In this document: positions 54,037-62,886 of the stretch, piece by piece
Numbering within the stretch: the stretch's first letter is position 1
Layout of the letters: every line of letters begins with the position of its first letter
DNA from: JAEINY01 sp942490535
Lineage (GTDB): Bacteria > Bacteroidota > Bacteroidia > Bacteroidales > Marinilabiliaceae
DNA: 64,000 nt
Assembly: GCA_942490535.1 (NCBI GenBank)
Contig: CALNXQ010000004.1
Span: 868,001 to 932,000, forward strand
Reading direction: 5' to 3'
Made by a program: the position numbers and the translations under genes
Notes under the pieces: model-generated
Told to the model about the DNA's origin: nothing
The model's input: only the letters and a program-made list of their open reading frames with translations
The model's database searches: none

Positions 54037-54073
54037 CAAAAACCCTTGCGAAAAATTTCGCGAGGGTTTTTTT
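54037..54073 (+). terminator. Rho-independent terminator
   Basis: AAAACCCTTGCGAAA pairs with TTTCGCGAGGGTTTT (one wobble) around a three-base loop, followed by T-run. Confidence 0.9.
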
Positions 54074-54100
54074 GTATTTTGATGAAGATCCCTACCTTTG
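54071..54100 (+). promoter_or_regulatory. Promoter of the ArsR operon
   Basis: TTTG at 54071-54074, an 18-base spacer and exact -7 box TACCTTTG at 54093-54100, ending where the operator begins and 21 bases before the ATG. Confidence 0.65.
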
Positions 54101-54117
54101 TTCGTAAATTAACGAAC
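54100..54117 (+). promoter_or_regulatory. ArsR-type operator 1
   Basis: GTTCGTAAATTAACGAAC, an 18-bp dyad GTTCGT/ACGAAC, immediately downstream of the -7 box and four bases before the arsR start. Bound repressor would block transcription initiation. Confidence 0.7.
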
Positions 54118-54121
54118 AAAA

Positions 54122-54421
54122 ATGAAATTTGAAGAAGCCTTATCAACTGAACAAATAAAAATGGCACGTTATGCCAAGGCACTAGGCCATCCGGTCCGCA
54201 TTTTTGTGCTGGAAACTCTGGCTCATCAATCCTGTTGTTATAGTGGTGATCTCACGGAGCTATTGCCAATCGCCAAATCAACTTTGTCTCAGCATTTGAA
54301 AGAGTTGAAAGAGGCTGGTCTGATTCAGGGGGAAATAGAAGCTCCACGAATTAAGTACTGCATTAATAAAGCCAATTGGTTAGAAGCAAAAACGTTATTT
54401 AAAGAACTTTTAGAGATATAA
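54122..54421 (+). CDS. ArsR/SmtB-family transcriptional repressor
   Basis: 99 residues forming a winged helix-turn-helix (recognition helix KSTLSQHLKELKEAG, 52-66). Vicinal cysteines C38 and C39 (SCCYSGDL) occupy the region that binds As(III) or other thiophilic metals in ArsR proteins, with C80 near the wing as a possible third ligand. It sits behind its own promoter and operator and is followed by thiol and permease genes carrying a second matching operator, so it likely represses both in the absence of arsenic-type inducers. The specific metal is not proven. Confidence 0.9.
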   Translation: MKFEEALSTEQIKMARYAKALGHPVRIFVLETLAHQSCCYSGDLTELLPIAKSTLSQHLKELKEAGLIQGEIEAPRIKYCINKANWLEAKTLFKELLEI

Positions 54422-54438
54422 AAAAATTTAACCCAATA

Positions 54439-54456
54439 GTTCGTTGTTTTGCGAAC
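54439..54456 (+). promoter_or_regulatory. ArsR-type operator 2
   Basis: GTTCGTTGTTTTGCGAAC, the same length and outer arms (GTTCG-N8-CGAAC) as operator 1, 26 bases before the thioredoxin gene. It indicates a second regulated promoter for the thioredoxin-permease genes. Confidence 0.65.
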
Positions 54457-54482
54457 TACGAAACAAACTAAATCATTGAATT

Positions 54483-54716
54483 ATGGACATTAAAGTATTA
54501 GGAACAGGATGTACCAAGTGCAAAAATCTGGAAAATCTGACACGTGAAGTCGTATCTAAAAATGGGATCGATGCGACAGTTACCAAAGTAGAGGACATCA
54601 TGGAAATCATGAAATTTGGTGTGATGACGACACCAGCCTTAGTGGTGGATGGACAGGTAGTGGTGAAAGGTAAAGTACCTTCGGAAGAAGAGATCAAAAA
54701 CCTATTAATAAAATAA
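54483..54716 (+). CDS. Small glutaredoxin/thioredoxin-like protein (TM0996 type)
   Basis: 77 residues, a minimal thioredoxin fold with redox pair C10-T-K-C13 and cis-Pro region MTTPALVVDG. Such short proteins occur with ArsR repressors and metalloid or organoarsenical permeases and may handle thiol exchange or metal transfer. Here it lies just behind the second operator and ten bases before an ArsF-like lipoprotein, so it belongs to the regulated unit. Confidence 0.9.
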   Translation: MDIKVLGTGCTKCKNLENLTREVVSKNGIDATVTKVEDIMEIMKFGVMTTPALVVDGQVVVKGKVPSEEEIKNLLIK

Positions 54717-54726
54717 ATCAACCTCC

Positions 54727-55206
54727 ATGAAAAAGATATTACCCCTATTGCTCCTGGGTGCAGCATTCACGTTTACGCAATGCACCAGTTCAACTGCTGG
54801 CCAAACCAATGCCCGGTCAACTGACAATTGCACGAAATCGAAGACCGAACCATCAGCTTGTTGTCCTAACACAAAATCAACAACCGATTGCTCTCAAGAC
54901 ACTGCCACTGGCGAAGTAACCGCCTATTACTTTCATGCCACCCGCCGTTGCGCTACCTGCGAAGCAGTTGAGAAAGTCACTAAAGAGGCCTTGCAAGAAT
55001 ATTATGGTGACAAAATTACATTTCAATCCATCAACCGGGAAAATGAAACTGAACTCACACAGAAATTTAATGTCAGCGGCCAATCATTACTCATTGTAAA
55101 AGGGACAACAGTCGTAAACCTAACCAATGATGCCTTTTTAAATGCCCGCACGAACCCGGACAAGCTGAAAAGCAAAATAAAGGCCACCATTGATGAATTG
55201 ATATAA
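54727..55206 (+). CDS. ArsF-like cysteine-rich thioredoxin-fold lipoprotein
   Basis: 159 residues. The N-terminus is a signal with Cys at residue 19 in a relaxed lipobox. A Cys-rich linker (C35, C45, C46, C55) is followed by a thioredoxin-like domain with C75-A-T-C78 (ATRRCATCEAVEK). This matches the nitrophenyl nitroreductase subunit ArsF family recorded next to ArsG permeases; what it does is still unclear. It is followed after five bases by the ArsG-like permease. The cysteines could bind arsenic or another thiophilic ion outside the membrane. Confidence 0.8.
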   Translation: MKKILPLLLLGAAFTFTQCTSSTAGQTNARSTDNCTKSKTEPSACCPNTKSTTDCSQDTATGEVTAYYFHATRRCATCEAVEKVTKEALQEYYGDKITFQSINRENETELTQKFNVSGQSLLIVKGTTVVNLTNDAFLNARTNPDKLKSKIKATIDELI

Positions 55207-55211
55207 TCTTA

Positions 55212-55910
55212 ATGGAAGTATTACAAAATTTTCTGGAGAATTCTCAGTTCCCTATCCTTTCGGCATTTATACTGGGACTTATGACTGCCATAAGTCCCTG
55301 CCCATTGGCCACTAATATTACCGCCATTGGTTTTATCAGTAAGGATATTGACAACCAACAAAAAGTCTTCCTTAATGGTCTGGTGTACACCTTGGGCAGA
55401 GGGATTGCTTATACAGCCATTGGTTTGATCTTCTTTTTCGCCGCCAGTCAGATTAATATTTCCGGCGTGCTGCAAGAGTGGGGTGAAAAGATACTTGGGC
55501 CCTTGCTAATCCTCATCGGATTATTCATGCTAGGCCTGTTGAAACTCAATATTCCGGGCTTCGGTTCGCTGGTTGAAAAAATGGAAAGCCGATCAAACAA
55601 AGGCTTCCGGGGAGTATTGTTATTAGGCATCGTATTTGCACTCGCCTTTTGTCCTTACAGTGGGGTACTGTATTTTGGCATGCTCATTCCCATGACTGTC
55701 AGCAGTGCCAGTGGCCTTTACTTGCCAATTGTTTTTGCACTGGCAACCGGTATTCCAGTGATCATTTTTGCCTGGCTCCTGGCGTTTAGTCTAGGTTCCA
55801 TCGGAAACCTATATAATAAGATGAAGAATTTCGAAGTTTGGTTCCGTCGTGTGGTTGCTGTACTTTTTTTGGGAGTCGGCATCTACTACATCATCATCTT
55901 ATTTTTTTAG
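55212..55910 (+). CDS. ArsG/CcdA-like membrane permease
   Basis: 232 residues with about six membrane helices of the DsbD/CcdA fold. Conserved cysteines are C30 (ISPCPLATN) and C147 (LAFCPYSG), each followed by Pro as in thiol-transfer proteins. It matches the aromatic-arsenical efflux permease ArsG family in order and context, following an ArsF-like protein and an ArsR. It either exports an arsenical or moves reducing power across the membrane to the thioredoxin domain of the neighbour; sequence alone cannot separate these. Confidence 0.83.
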   Translation: MEVLQNFLENSQFPILSAFILGLMTAISPCPLATNITAIGFISKDIDNQQKVFLNGLVYTLGRGIAYTAIGLIFFFAASQINISGVLQEWGEKILGPLLILIGLFMLGLLKLNIPGFGSLVEKMESRSNKGFRGVLLLGIVFALAFCPYSGVLYFGMLIPMTVSSASGLYLPIVFALATGIPVIIFAWLLAFSLGSIGNLYNKMKNFEVWFRRVVAVLFLGVGIYYIIILFF

Positions 55911-55955
55911 TTTTTAAATCAAAAGTTCGTGTTATTGACATCAAAAGAAAGCCAC

Positions 55956-56999
55956 ATGAGAGAACGCGTCATTGCTATCAATAAAAAAGGGAACGGTTGG
56001 CTGTTACCAATCATTCTATTACCACTTTGGATTTATCTCTATTTAAATCTGCAGTCACTTTCAGATTTAATTGTCGATGATCTATTAGGCATGACTAAAG
56101 GCCAACATCTCACAGAAACCCTTCGCTTTTTTATTTACGAGGTACCTAAAGTTTTGCTTTTATTAGTGCTGATCATCTTTGGCGTGGGCATCATACGCAC
56201 TTATTTTTCACCGGATAAAACACGACAAATGCTGGAAGGTAAATCCCTGTTTACTGGGAATGTACTTGCTTCCATTTTAGGAATAGTGACCCCCTTCTGC
56301 TCGTGTTCAGCCATTCCACTATTTCTTGGTTTTGTGGAGGCCGGTATACCCTTGGGCGTTACCCTTTCCTTTTTAATTGCCGCACCCATGATTAACGAAG
56401 TAGCCTTAGTGTTATTGGTAGGGTTGTTTGGTTGGAAAGTAGCACTCATTTATGTAGGTACAGGCTTAAGTATTGCCATTGGAGCTGGCTGGCTCATTGG
56501 CAAATTGAAGCTGGAAAAATATGTGGCCGAGTGGGTCTACCAGGTGAAAGCTAATCAAGAGCAAGATGATGAAGAAAGGCCTTCTTTTCAGCAACGCATT
56601 AAAAGTGGATTCGAAGCCGTCAAAGAAATCGTGGGGAAAATCTGGGTGTACATTATTTTGGGAATAGCCATTGGCGCCGGTGCACACGGATACGTACCGG
56701 AAGATTTCCTGGGAGCTCTATTGGGTCGGGATAGTTGGTATGGTGTACCGCTGGCCATACTATTGGGCATCCCCATGTATTCCAATGCAGCAGGTATAAT
56801 TCCCATCGTCAGTGTATTGATTGAGAAGGGCGTCTCTCTGGGCACTGCAATAGCCTTCATGATGTCAGTCATAGCCCTCTCCTTACCGGAAATCATTATT
56901 TTAAAAAAAGTGCTTAAATGGCAATTGATCGCGATCTTTATTGGAATCGTTGCAGCAGGCATTTTCATTGTCGGCTTTATCTTTAATCACCTTCTTTGA
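55956..56999 (+). CDS. ArsP/SO_0444-type permease
   Basis: 347 residues from the ATG at 55956 (a GTG at 55929 would add nine). Multipass membrane protein with the motif TPFCSCSAIPLF; C115 and C117 in the CSCS turn are the conserved trivalent-metalloid ligands of this permease family. A charged loop (about residues 175-215) divides two halves. Known members export methylarsenite, copper or zinc. It follows the ArsG-like gene by 45 bases and probably is the last gene of the ArsR-regulated set. Confidence 0.88.
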   Translation: MRERVIAINKKGNGWLLPIILLPLWIYLYLNLQSLSDLIVDDLLGMTKGQHLTETLRFFIYEVPKVLLLLVLIIFGVGIIRTYFSPDKTRQMLEGKSLFTGNVLASILGIVTPFCSCSAIPLFLGFVEAGIPLGVTLSFLIAAPMINEVALVLLVGLFGWKVALIYVGTGLSIAIGAGWLIGKLKLEKYVAEWVYQVKANQEQDDEERPSFQQRIKSGFEAVKEIVGKIWVYIILGIAIGAGAHGYVPEDFLGALLGRDSWYGVPLAILLGIPMYSNAAGIIPIVSVLIEKGVSLGTAIAFMMSVIALSLPEIIILKKVLKWQLIAIFIGIVAAGIFIVGFIFNHLL

Positions 57000-57073
57000 T
57001 TGGACTAATCGATTATTCGGCAGAAAGATCTAAGATATTCCATACCTGAACAAAAGTGAATTCTCAGTTCAAG

Positions 57074-57131
57074 AGTCAGATCCTTTTTGATAACTAAGGT
57101 TACGTTTTTAGTTACCATCAAGCATCTGACT
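57074..57131. terminator. Long imperfect hairpin after the ArsR operon
   Basis: Outer arms AGTCAGAT (57074-57081) and ATCTGACT (57124-57131) pair perfectly, enclosing further pairing of TTGAT with ATCAA and ACTAA with TTAGT. No T-run follows, so it may be a structured 3' end. Confidence 0.5.
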
Positions 57132-57173
57132 TATACATTATCAAAAAAACAACCCTTTTCATTGCATCACACG

Positions 57174-57443
57174 TTATCCCATCCGGTTCCTAAAATAGAG
57201 TAAAGCGCTCACATGTTGCTGCACATAACGCCGAAACTCTCTTAAATAAACATCCTCTTTGGGTTGTTCAATCGAAAAAGGCCCCACCTCTGACTGATCA
57301 TCTTTCACCATAAAAGTGGCGTGAAATTTGGCCTCATTTTGTGCTAAATCCCCATAAATACTGCAATAGGCTTCATTGATGCCCACTTCCACTGTAAATT
57401 CATCGATTAACTTTGCCATGTTTTTAATCATTTGTTTGGTCAT
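57174..57443 (-). CDS. Small protein of unknown function
   Basis: 89 residues; an internal ATG at 57419 would start at MAKLIDEFTVEVG and is equally likely. Pattern of two or three beta strands (KFHATFMVKDD, VGPFSIEQP) and a C-terminal helix (LREFRRYVQQHVSALLYF) looks like a folded small domain, but I recognise no family. It lies between the ArsR operon and a chemoreceptor, opposite in direction. Confidence 0.5.
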   Translation of the reverse strand: MTKQMIKNMAKLIDEFTVEVGINEAYCSIYGDLAQNEAKFHATFMVKDDQSEVGPFSIEQPKEDVYLREFRRYVQQHVSALLYFRNRMG

Positions 57444-57638
57444 AAATTAATCATTCATTTCAGAATTCAAAAATTTTCTGATCTAAATGAATTCACGGTG
57501 AATAATTCTACGCTTATCTCCATGCGTAAAATCCATTTTTTAATTCTAGCACTCACCCTTGACTTTATCATTTATTAGAATTAATTTATTGCTTCTTTCG
57601 ATAAGGGTAAACAGGTTGAATAGTGGTAAGATACAAAG

Positions 57639-57685
57639 GCATTATGCCATCTAAACTTTTTATAAAGTTAGATGCGTGATAATGG
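57639..57685 (+). other. Hairpin in the leader of the Cache chemoreceptor
   Basis: CATCTAA (57648-57654) pairs with TTAGATG (57668-57674) with further ATTAT/ATAAT pairing outside, beginning 90 bases before the start codon. It could regulate translation or be coincidental. Confidence 0.4.
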
Positions 57686-57728
57686 AGTGCATTCTAAAAA
57701 GTAGAAATAACCATTAAAAACCTGGCGC

Positions 57729-59813
57729 ATGAAAAGTTTTGATTTCATTGGTAAGAGACGATTTGTTGAGTTGTTTTCATCCTCCATTAAATTTAAAATC
57801 AATGTGACGCTCATTGCCGTACTCATTGTCGTTTTTTCCATTCTCACCATACTTATTTACCGAACTACGTCTAACAACATCCATCGGGAAACGGATATAA
57901 CGATGCAAAGTCACGTGAACGATCTGCATACCATTCTGGAAAATCATGTCCGATCACGGCAAAGTGCCGTTAACATGGCGCTTAAAATAGCACATAACCT
58001 ATTCTACACCAACCAAAAATTAATTGAAACAGATGTGCTGATGGAAGTTCCTGGTATCAATCAACTGACCAAGGAAGAAAAGACCTACCAGATACCGGTT
58101 TGGAAAATGAATGATCAACCCGTTTATAACCATTTTGATTTAGTGGATAATATTAAATCCCAATCGGTGGAGACCGCCACTATCTTTCAAAAAATTGATG
58201 ACGGTTACCTTCGCATTTCCACCAATGTGATGAAAACAGATGGCAGCCGGGCAGTTGGCACTTTTATTCCCAATGAATCCGTGGTGATACGTACCATTGA
58301 GTTGGGTAAAACCTATTATGGGCGGGCCTTCGTGGTGAACGACTGGTACCTCACAGCCTATGAGCCCATCAAGATTGGGAATGACATCAAAGGCATCTTG
58401 TATGTGGGTGTCAAGGAAAAGGATTATGCCTTTCTGAAGGAGACGTTTAATCGTAAAAAATACTATCAGCATGGCTATCCTTTTTTAATCAGTGAGAAAG
58501 GTGATTTTATTATCCATCCCAGCAAAGAAGGAGAAAACTTTGCTCACGCCCAATTTTTCAAACAACTCACTAAGGCCGATTCCACCCAATATAAATCTGA
58601 ATACCTCTGGCCGGAAGGTGCGGAAGGAAAAGATAAAATCCAATACTTCAGGTATTTTGAACCCTATCATTGTTATGTATCTACCTCCATGTATAAAAGT
58701 GACATGTATGCCGGTCTGAACCGCCTCCTGGTTTTTATGGTCATCGCGATGCTATTGAGTGCTGCGGTGATTTACGGAGTCATAAGTATGTTTCTTACGC
58801 CCATAATCAATCAATTGGTGAAAATGTCACAATACGCGCAAAAGGTAGCCAACGGTAATCTGGCAATTGACATTAACACAAACCGAAGTGATGAATTAGG
58901 CACTTTAGCAGAGGCACTGAAAGCCATGATCTTTAAACTTAAAGAAGTGGTTACTAAAATCGTTGCAGGCGCCCATCAATTAAATACCACAGGTGTGCAA
59001 TTTAGCAGTGTTGCACAGGATGTATCTCAGGGGGCTACAGAACAAGCATCCGCTTTTGAAGAAGTATCCTCCACCATGGAAGAAATTGCCTCCAATATCA
59101 ATCAAAACACGGAACATGCCCGGGAAACAGAAGCCATCACTACAACTGTTGTAAAAGAAGTGAAAAATGTAAATGAGCAAGCTCAGCATGCATTAGAGGC
59201 CAATAGAGCCATTTCGAAAAAAATCCATGTGATTAATGAAATTGCTTTCCAAACTAATATATTATCCCTCAATGCTGCCATTGAAGCAGCGAAGGCCGGT
59301 GAAAGCGGGCGCGGATTTAACGTTGTAGCGGCAGAAGTACGCAAATTGGCCGAGAAGAGCCAATTGGCAGCCAATGAAATAATAAAACTGGTGAAAGAAA
59401 GTGTACAGATGACCACCAATGCCAGTAACAACCTGGAAAAATTAATTCCATCCATTGATAAATCCGGACAACTGGTGCAGTATATAGCTGCTGCAGGGAT
59501 GGAACTAGATGCCGGCGTCAATCAAGTGAATGATGCTATTCAGCAACTCAATGTCACCACCACCCAAAATGCCGCAGGCAGCGAACAATTAGCCGCCGGG
59601 GCTAAAGACCTGACTGATCAATCAGAAAAGCTGATAGGCCTGGTGGATTTCTTCACAACAGATCAACAAGAAGAGTTGGCCACAGCGATTCCGTCCAACG
59701 CCTCTCGTGGCGAGTCAACCACCACTTATGTCAGTAACCCGATCATTCCTAAACCTCAAACTCAACACGAACAAAAAATCAATTTGGATGCATCAGAGTA
59801 CGATGCCTTTTAA
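57729..59813 (+). CDS. Methyl-accepting chemotaxis protein with Cache sensor
   Basis: 694 residues: TM1 (about 25-45), a large periplasmic Cache3/Cache2-type domain (about 50-330), TM2 (about 333-356), HAMP (about 357-410) and a signalling domain with hairpin tip at about 497-544 (landmarks NEIAFQTN, EAAKAGESGRGF, AAEVRKLAEKS). Cache domains bind small molecules such as carboxylates or amino acids directly. It signals to CheA/CheW encoded elsewhere. A C-terminal extension after residue 650 could be a binding tail for a modifying enzyme. Confidence 0.93.
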   Translation: MKSFDFIGKRRFVELFSSSIKFKINVTLIAVLIVVFSILTILIYRTTSNNIHRETDITMQSHVNDLHTILENHVRSRQSAVNMALKIAHNLFYTNQKLIETDVLMEVPGINQLTKEEKTYQIPVWKMNDQPVYNHFDLVDNIKSQSVETATIFQKIDDGYLRISTNVMKTDGSRAVGTFIPNESVVIRTIELGKTYYGRAFVVNDWYLTAYEPIKIGNDIKGILYVGVKEKDYAFLKETFNRKKYYQHGYPFLISEKGDFIIHPSKEGENFAHAQFFKQLTKADSTQYKSEYLWPEGAEGKDKIQYFRYFEPYHCYVSTSMYKSDMYAGLNRLLVFMVIAMLLSAAVIYGVISMFLTPIINQLVKMSQYAQKVANGNLAIDINTNRSDELGTLAEALKAMIFKLKEVVTKIVAGAHQLNTTGVQFSSVAQDVSQGATEQASAFEEVSSTMEEIASNINQNTEHARETEAITTTVVKEVKNVNEQAQHALEANRAISKKIHVINEIAFQTNILSLNAAIEAAKAGESGRGFNVVAAEVRKLAEKSQLAANEIIKLVKESVQMTTNASNNLEKLIPSIDKSGQLVQYIAAAGMELDAGVNQVNDAIQQLNVTTTQNAAGSEQLAAGAKDLTDQSEKLIGLVDFFTTDQQEELATAIPSNASRGESTTTYVSNPIIPKPQTQHEQKINLDASEYDAF

Positions 59814-59832
59814 TGGTTGAGTTGAGTCATTG

Positions 59833-59871
59833 AAAACACCGGCAGTCAGATTGACCTGTCGGTGTTTTTTT
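59833..59871 (+). terminator. Rho-independent terminator
   Basis: AAAACACCGGCAG pairs with CTGTCGGTGTTTT (one wobble) around a ten-base loop, followed by T-run. Confidence 0.9.
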
Positions 59872-59954
59872 ATGATTCATTCATGACAAAAGCTAAGCAA
59901 TGGATTTCGCGCATTCATTACATTCCCCTATTTTTGCTGGTCTTAAAAACAAGC

Positions 59955-60668
59955 ATGCAAAACGATAAACGAAATGTTAGTCCCGGCCCCAATGGAACCT
60001 TGATTGGTGACTATGGTGAACACCTGAAGCCACCCGCAGGATGGTCTTTTCTGCCGGCTGGCGATGCCGGTATTACCCGGAAAGTGACTGCCCGGGGAGC
60101 GTATTGGCGCGTTCAGGTGAAAAAGGGACGACGAATCACCTCCAAAGGCATTTGGGCTCCCACTGCTACTATCATTCAGGCGAAAAACGAGGTAGCTACG
60201 GTGCGCTCCACGGATACCTATGAAAAAAAACGTCAGTACGAATTGCAGCGGCGTCAGAAAAAACAAGACGCCTATGAAGTGGAGTTCTGCACTGCTGTTG
60301 AAACATTTTTAAATTTTCACGACTTACATAAGCCGGCTGAAAAAGTGATGGCACAAGCCATTACCCTTCATGCGATTCCAGTGGGTAGCGGCACGGTAGC
60401 ACGTACCTCCATGATTCCCGTTGAAGCACGCGCGGCCAAAGCGGTCATCGCGTGGATGCGGCATCAAACAACAGCGTATGATCATTTACACATTCCCCGC
60501 ATTAAAGGCGAGAGACGCGCGGTGCGCCGCTTATTGGCCGAACAGTCGGTAGCCTTATTACGAAAATACAGACGGGGAGAACCCGTAGAACGCAGCTGCC
60601 CGTTGCAAAAAGCCCTGATTAAAAAAGCGGTAGAACTCAAAAAGAAGATCGTAGACGGCGATCAGTAG
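59955..60668 (+). CDS. DUF2293-domain protein
   Basis: 237 residues from the ATG at 59955; earlier in-frame starts would read through the upstream terminator. Basic protein with a C-terminal helical domain (VEARAAKAVIAWMRHQTTAYD-type region, landmarks AVIAWMRHQT and RRAVRRLLAEQS) matching DUF2293. An N-terminal small beta domain (GWSFLPAGDAGITRKV) is followed by a basic coiled region (about 95-130). Charge and composition fit nucleic-acid binding. Function unknown; lone gene. Confidence 0.8.
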   Translation: MQNDKRNVSPGPNGTLIGDYGEHLKPPAGWSFLPAGDAGITRKVTARGAYWRVQVKKGRRITSKGIWAPTATIIQAKNEVATVRSTDTYEKKRQYELQRRQKKQDAYEVEFCTAVETFLNFHDLHKPAEKVMAQAITLHAIPVGSGTVARTSMIPVEARAAKAVIAWMRHQTTAYDHLHIPRIKGERRAVRRLLAEQSVALLRKYRRGEPVERSCPLQKALIKKAVELKKKIVDGDQ

Positions 60669-60881
60669 CCTGTAATTCGGAAATTCAAAGCCCATATTAA
60701 CAAAATGGATCAACCCATGAGGGGTAATAATAATGGTAGCACAGAATGCCCCAAGCATAAAAACAGATGCACAACACAGCATATGAGATGAAACTCTCAA
60801 CGAATTGGCCAGCTCAAGTCTCTGTGAGCCGGAAATAAGTTTTACTACAAGATCTCTGTATAACGAAAAAACAAAAAATTG

Positions 60882-61277
60882 ATGAATCCTACTTGTCCCT
60901 GCGGTTCGAACCTGCCATACCAAACCTGTTGCGAACCCATCATCACTGGTACCCGGCCAGCTGAAACAGCGGAGGTTTTAATGCGTTCGAGATACACCGC
61001 ATTTACCCAAGCCAACGTGGACTATTTATTGCGCAGTCACCATTCGCGAACGCGCCCTACACGCCAGCGGAAAAGCATTCAACAATGGGCGCAGTCGGTG
61101 CAATGGATGGGATTAGTGGTGCTGAAAAGTGAAGACGGCCAGCCCTCAGATACCACCGGCATGGTTGAATTCAGAGCTTTGTACCTGGAGAATGGCCAGA
61201 TGCAACAAATACATGAACGATCATCCTTTGAGCGTGAACAGGGAAAGTGGGTGTATGTAATGGGGGAACAATACTAA
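60882..61277 (+). CDS. YchJ-like protein with SEC-C motif
   Basis: 131 residues from the ATG at 60882 (the preceding TTG is rejected). The N-terminus CPCGSNLPYQTCC is a SEC-C zinc motif and the remainder is an NTF2-like fold with landmarks RYTAFTQANVDYLL and FRALYLENGQ, matching UPF0225 YchJ proteins. The role of the family is not settled. It is a single gene. Confidence 0.9.
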   Translation: MNPTCPCGSNLPYQTCCEPIITGTRPAETAEVLMRSRYTAFTQANVDYLLRSHHSRTRPTRQRKSIQQWAQSVQWMGLVVLKSEDGQPSDTTGMVEFRALYLENGQMQQIHERSSFEREQGKWVYVMGEQY

Positions 61278-61414
61278 CGTAAAACAATCATCGTAAAAAG
61301 GATATTCTCCTTCTATCGCCTGATCCCCCATTCTTATGACATAACACATTTTTGAACAGGCCCATTTTCATTATCTTGCCATTCAGTAAATGACTCCAAA
61401 AAAGTATTTCTACG

Positions 61415-62824
61415 ATGAAAAAAAATTACGTTTTTGCCCTTCTGTTAATGGTGTTGACCATTTCGGCTCAGGCACAGTATGACAACTATTTTACCGACGC
61501 CACCATGCGATTAGACTACAATCATGTGGGGAATTCAAGTGAAGAGCACTTTGCTTTTGATCAGATGGTAAACGATGGCGCATGGGCCGGTAGTAAGACC
61601 GTTTTAATGGACGAGTTACGGTTAGGCAAATATTTCTTCGAAGTGAAGGATGCCGAAACAGGGACTCTGCTGTATTCAAGAGGTTTTTCCAGCATTTATG
61701 GAGAATGGGAAACCACTCCGGAGGCCCACACTGAATGGGGTAGTTTTCAGGAGTCGTTACGTTTTCCCTGGCCCAAAAAGGAAGTGCATGTGATCCTCTC
61801 CAAACGCAACATTAAAAATGGTTTCGACCCGGTGTGGACTTACCAGGTCAACCCGAAACATTATCGAGCCTTTCCTTCGGCGATCCAGAACCACTACAAT
61901 ACCTTTGATGTGGTAGTGAATGGGCAACCCGAACAGCAGGTAGACATTGTTGTATTGGGCGAGGGCTATGCCGAAGCGGACATGGCGAAATTCAGAAAAG
62001 ATGCCCAACGCTTTGCAGAAGTGCTTTTAAACACGGAACCTTTTGCAGCGTTTAAAACGAAGTTTTCCATCCGGGCAGTAGAAACCCCCTCTCCCGATTC
62101 CGGTGTAAACCATCCGCATCAGGACATCCATACCCGCTCAGCCCTTTCTGTTACCTATGGAGCCTTTGATTCGGAGCGTTATGCCTTAGGGTTTGATAAC
62201 AAAACCATCCGTGATGCAGCAGCTGCCGTACCTTACGAATTCACCGCCATATTGATGAATGATTCCATCTATGGTGGTGGCGGCATTTATAATTTATACA
62301 TCACCGCTGCTGTCAACAATGCCTTTCAAGAGTATTTATTTGTCCATGAATTCGGCCATCACTTTGCTGATTTAGCCGATGAATATTACACTTCAGCCAC
62401 GGCCTATGAGATGGATGCCAAACACCTGGAGCCCTGGGAGCTGAACGTTACAGCCAATGCCAATGCGGAAACCATTAAATGGAAAGACATTGTAACACCA
62501 GGTACCCCTATTCCCACCCCCTGGGAAAAAGAAACCTATGATGCGCACAGCATCGCCACTCAGAAAAAGCGCGTTGAAATGCGCAAAGCTAAGGTGGATG
62601 AAAAAGTTATGGAAGACTTCTTTATCCAAAAACGGACTTGGGACGATGAACTCTTGGCAAATATGACCTACAGCGGTCAGGTGGGGGCTTTTGAAGGTGC
62701 CCAATACAAGTCAACCGGTTTGTACCGAAGCGCTGCCAACTGCATCATGTTTACCCGTCATGCGCATTTTTGCCCGGCTTGCCAGCGGGCCATCACACTG
62801 ATCATTGATCAATACACGAAATAA
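61415..62824 (+). CDS. IgA-peptidase M64-family metallopeptidase
   Basis: 469 residues with a signal peptide ending near QAQ. The zinc motif HEFGHH is at 311-316 with a following acidic residue in ADLADEYY, the expected third ligand region. The N-terminal part (about 22-165) is a beta-rich M64_N-like domain. A late cysteine-containing segment (CIMFTRH...CPAC) closes the protein. Secreted or periplasmic; the protein substrate is not known, and immunoglobulin cleavage should not be assumed in a free-living bacterium. Confidence 0.88.
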   Translation: MKKNYVFALLLMVLTISAQAQYDNYFTDATMRLDYNHVGNSSEEHFAFDQMVNDGAWAGSKTVLMDELRLGKYFFEVKDAETGTLLYSRGFSSIYGEWETTPEAHTEWGSFQESLRFPWPKKEVHVILSKRNIKNGFDPVWTYQVNPKHYRAFPSAIQNHYNTFDVVVNGQPEQQVDIVVLGEGYAEADMAKFRKDAQRFAEVLLNTEPFAAFKTKFSIRAVETPSPDSGVNHPHQDIHTRSALSVTYGAFDSERYALGFDNKTIRDAAAAVPYEFTAILMNDSIYGGGGIYNLYITAAVNNAFQEYLFVHEFGHHFADLADEYYTSATAYEMDAKHLEPWELNVTANANAETIKWKDIVTPGTPIPTPWEKETYDAHSIATQKKRVEMRKAKVDEKVMEDFFIQKRTWDDELLANMTYSGQVGAFEGAQYKSTGLYRSAANCIMFTRHAHFCPACQRAITLIIDQYTK

Positions 62825-62851
62825 AAAATAACCCGTCTATTTAGAATCCAT

Positions 62852-62886
62852 AACGGCTGCCAGGATACTGGCAGCCGTTTTATTTT
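62852..62886 (+). terminator. Rho-independent terminator
   Basis: AACGGCTGCCAG pairs perfectly with CTGGCAGCCGTT around GATA, followed by TTATTTTA. Confidence 0.92.
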
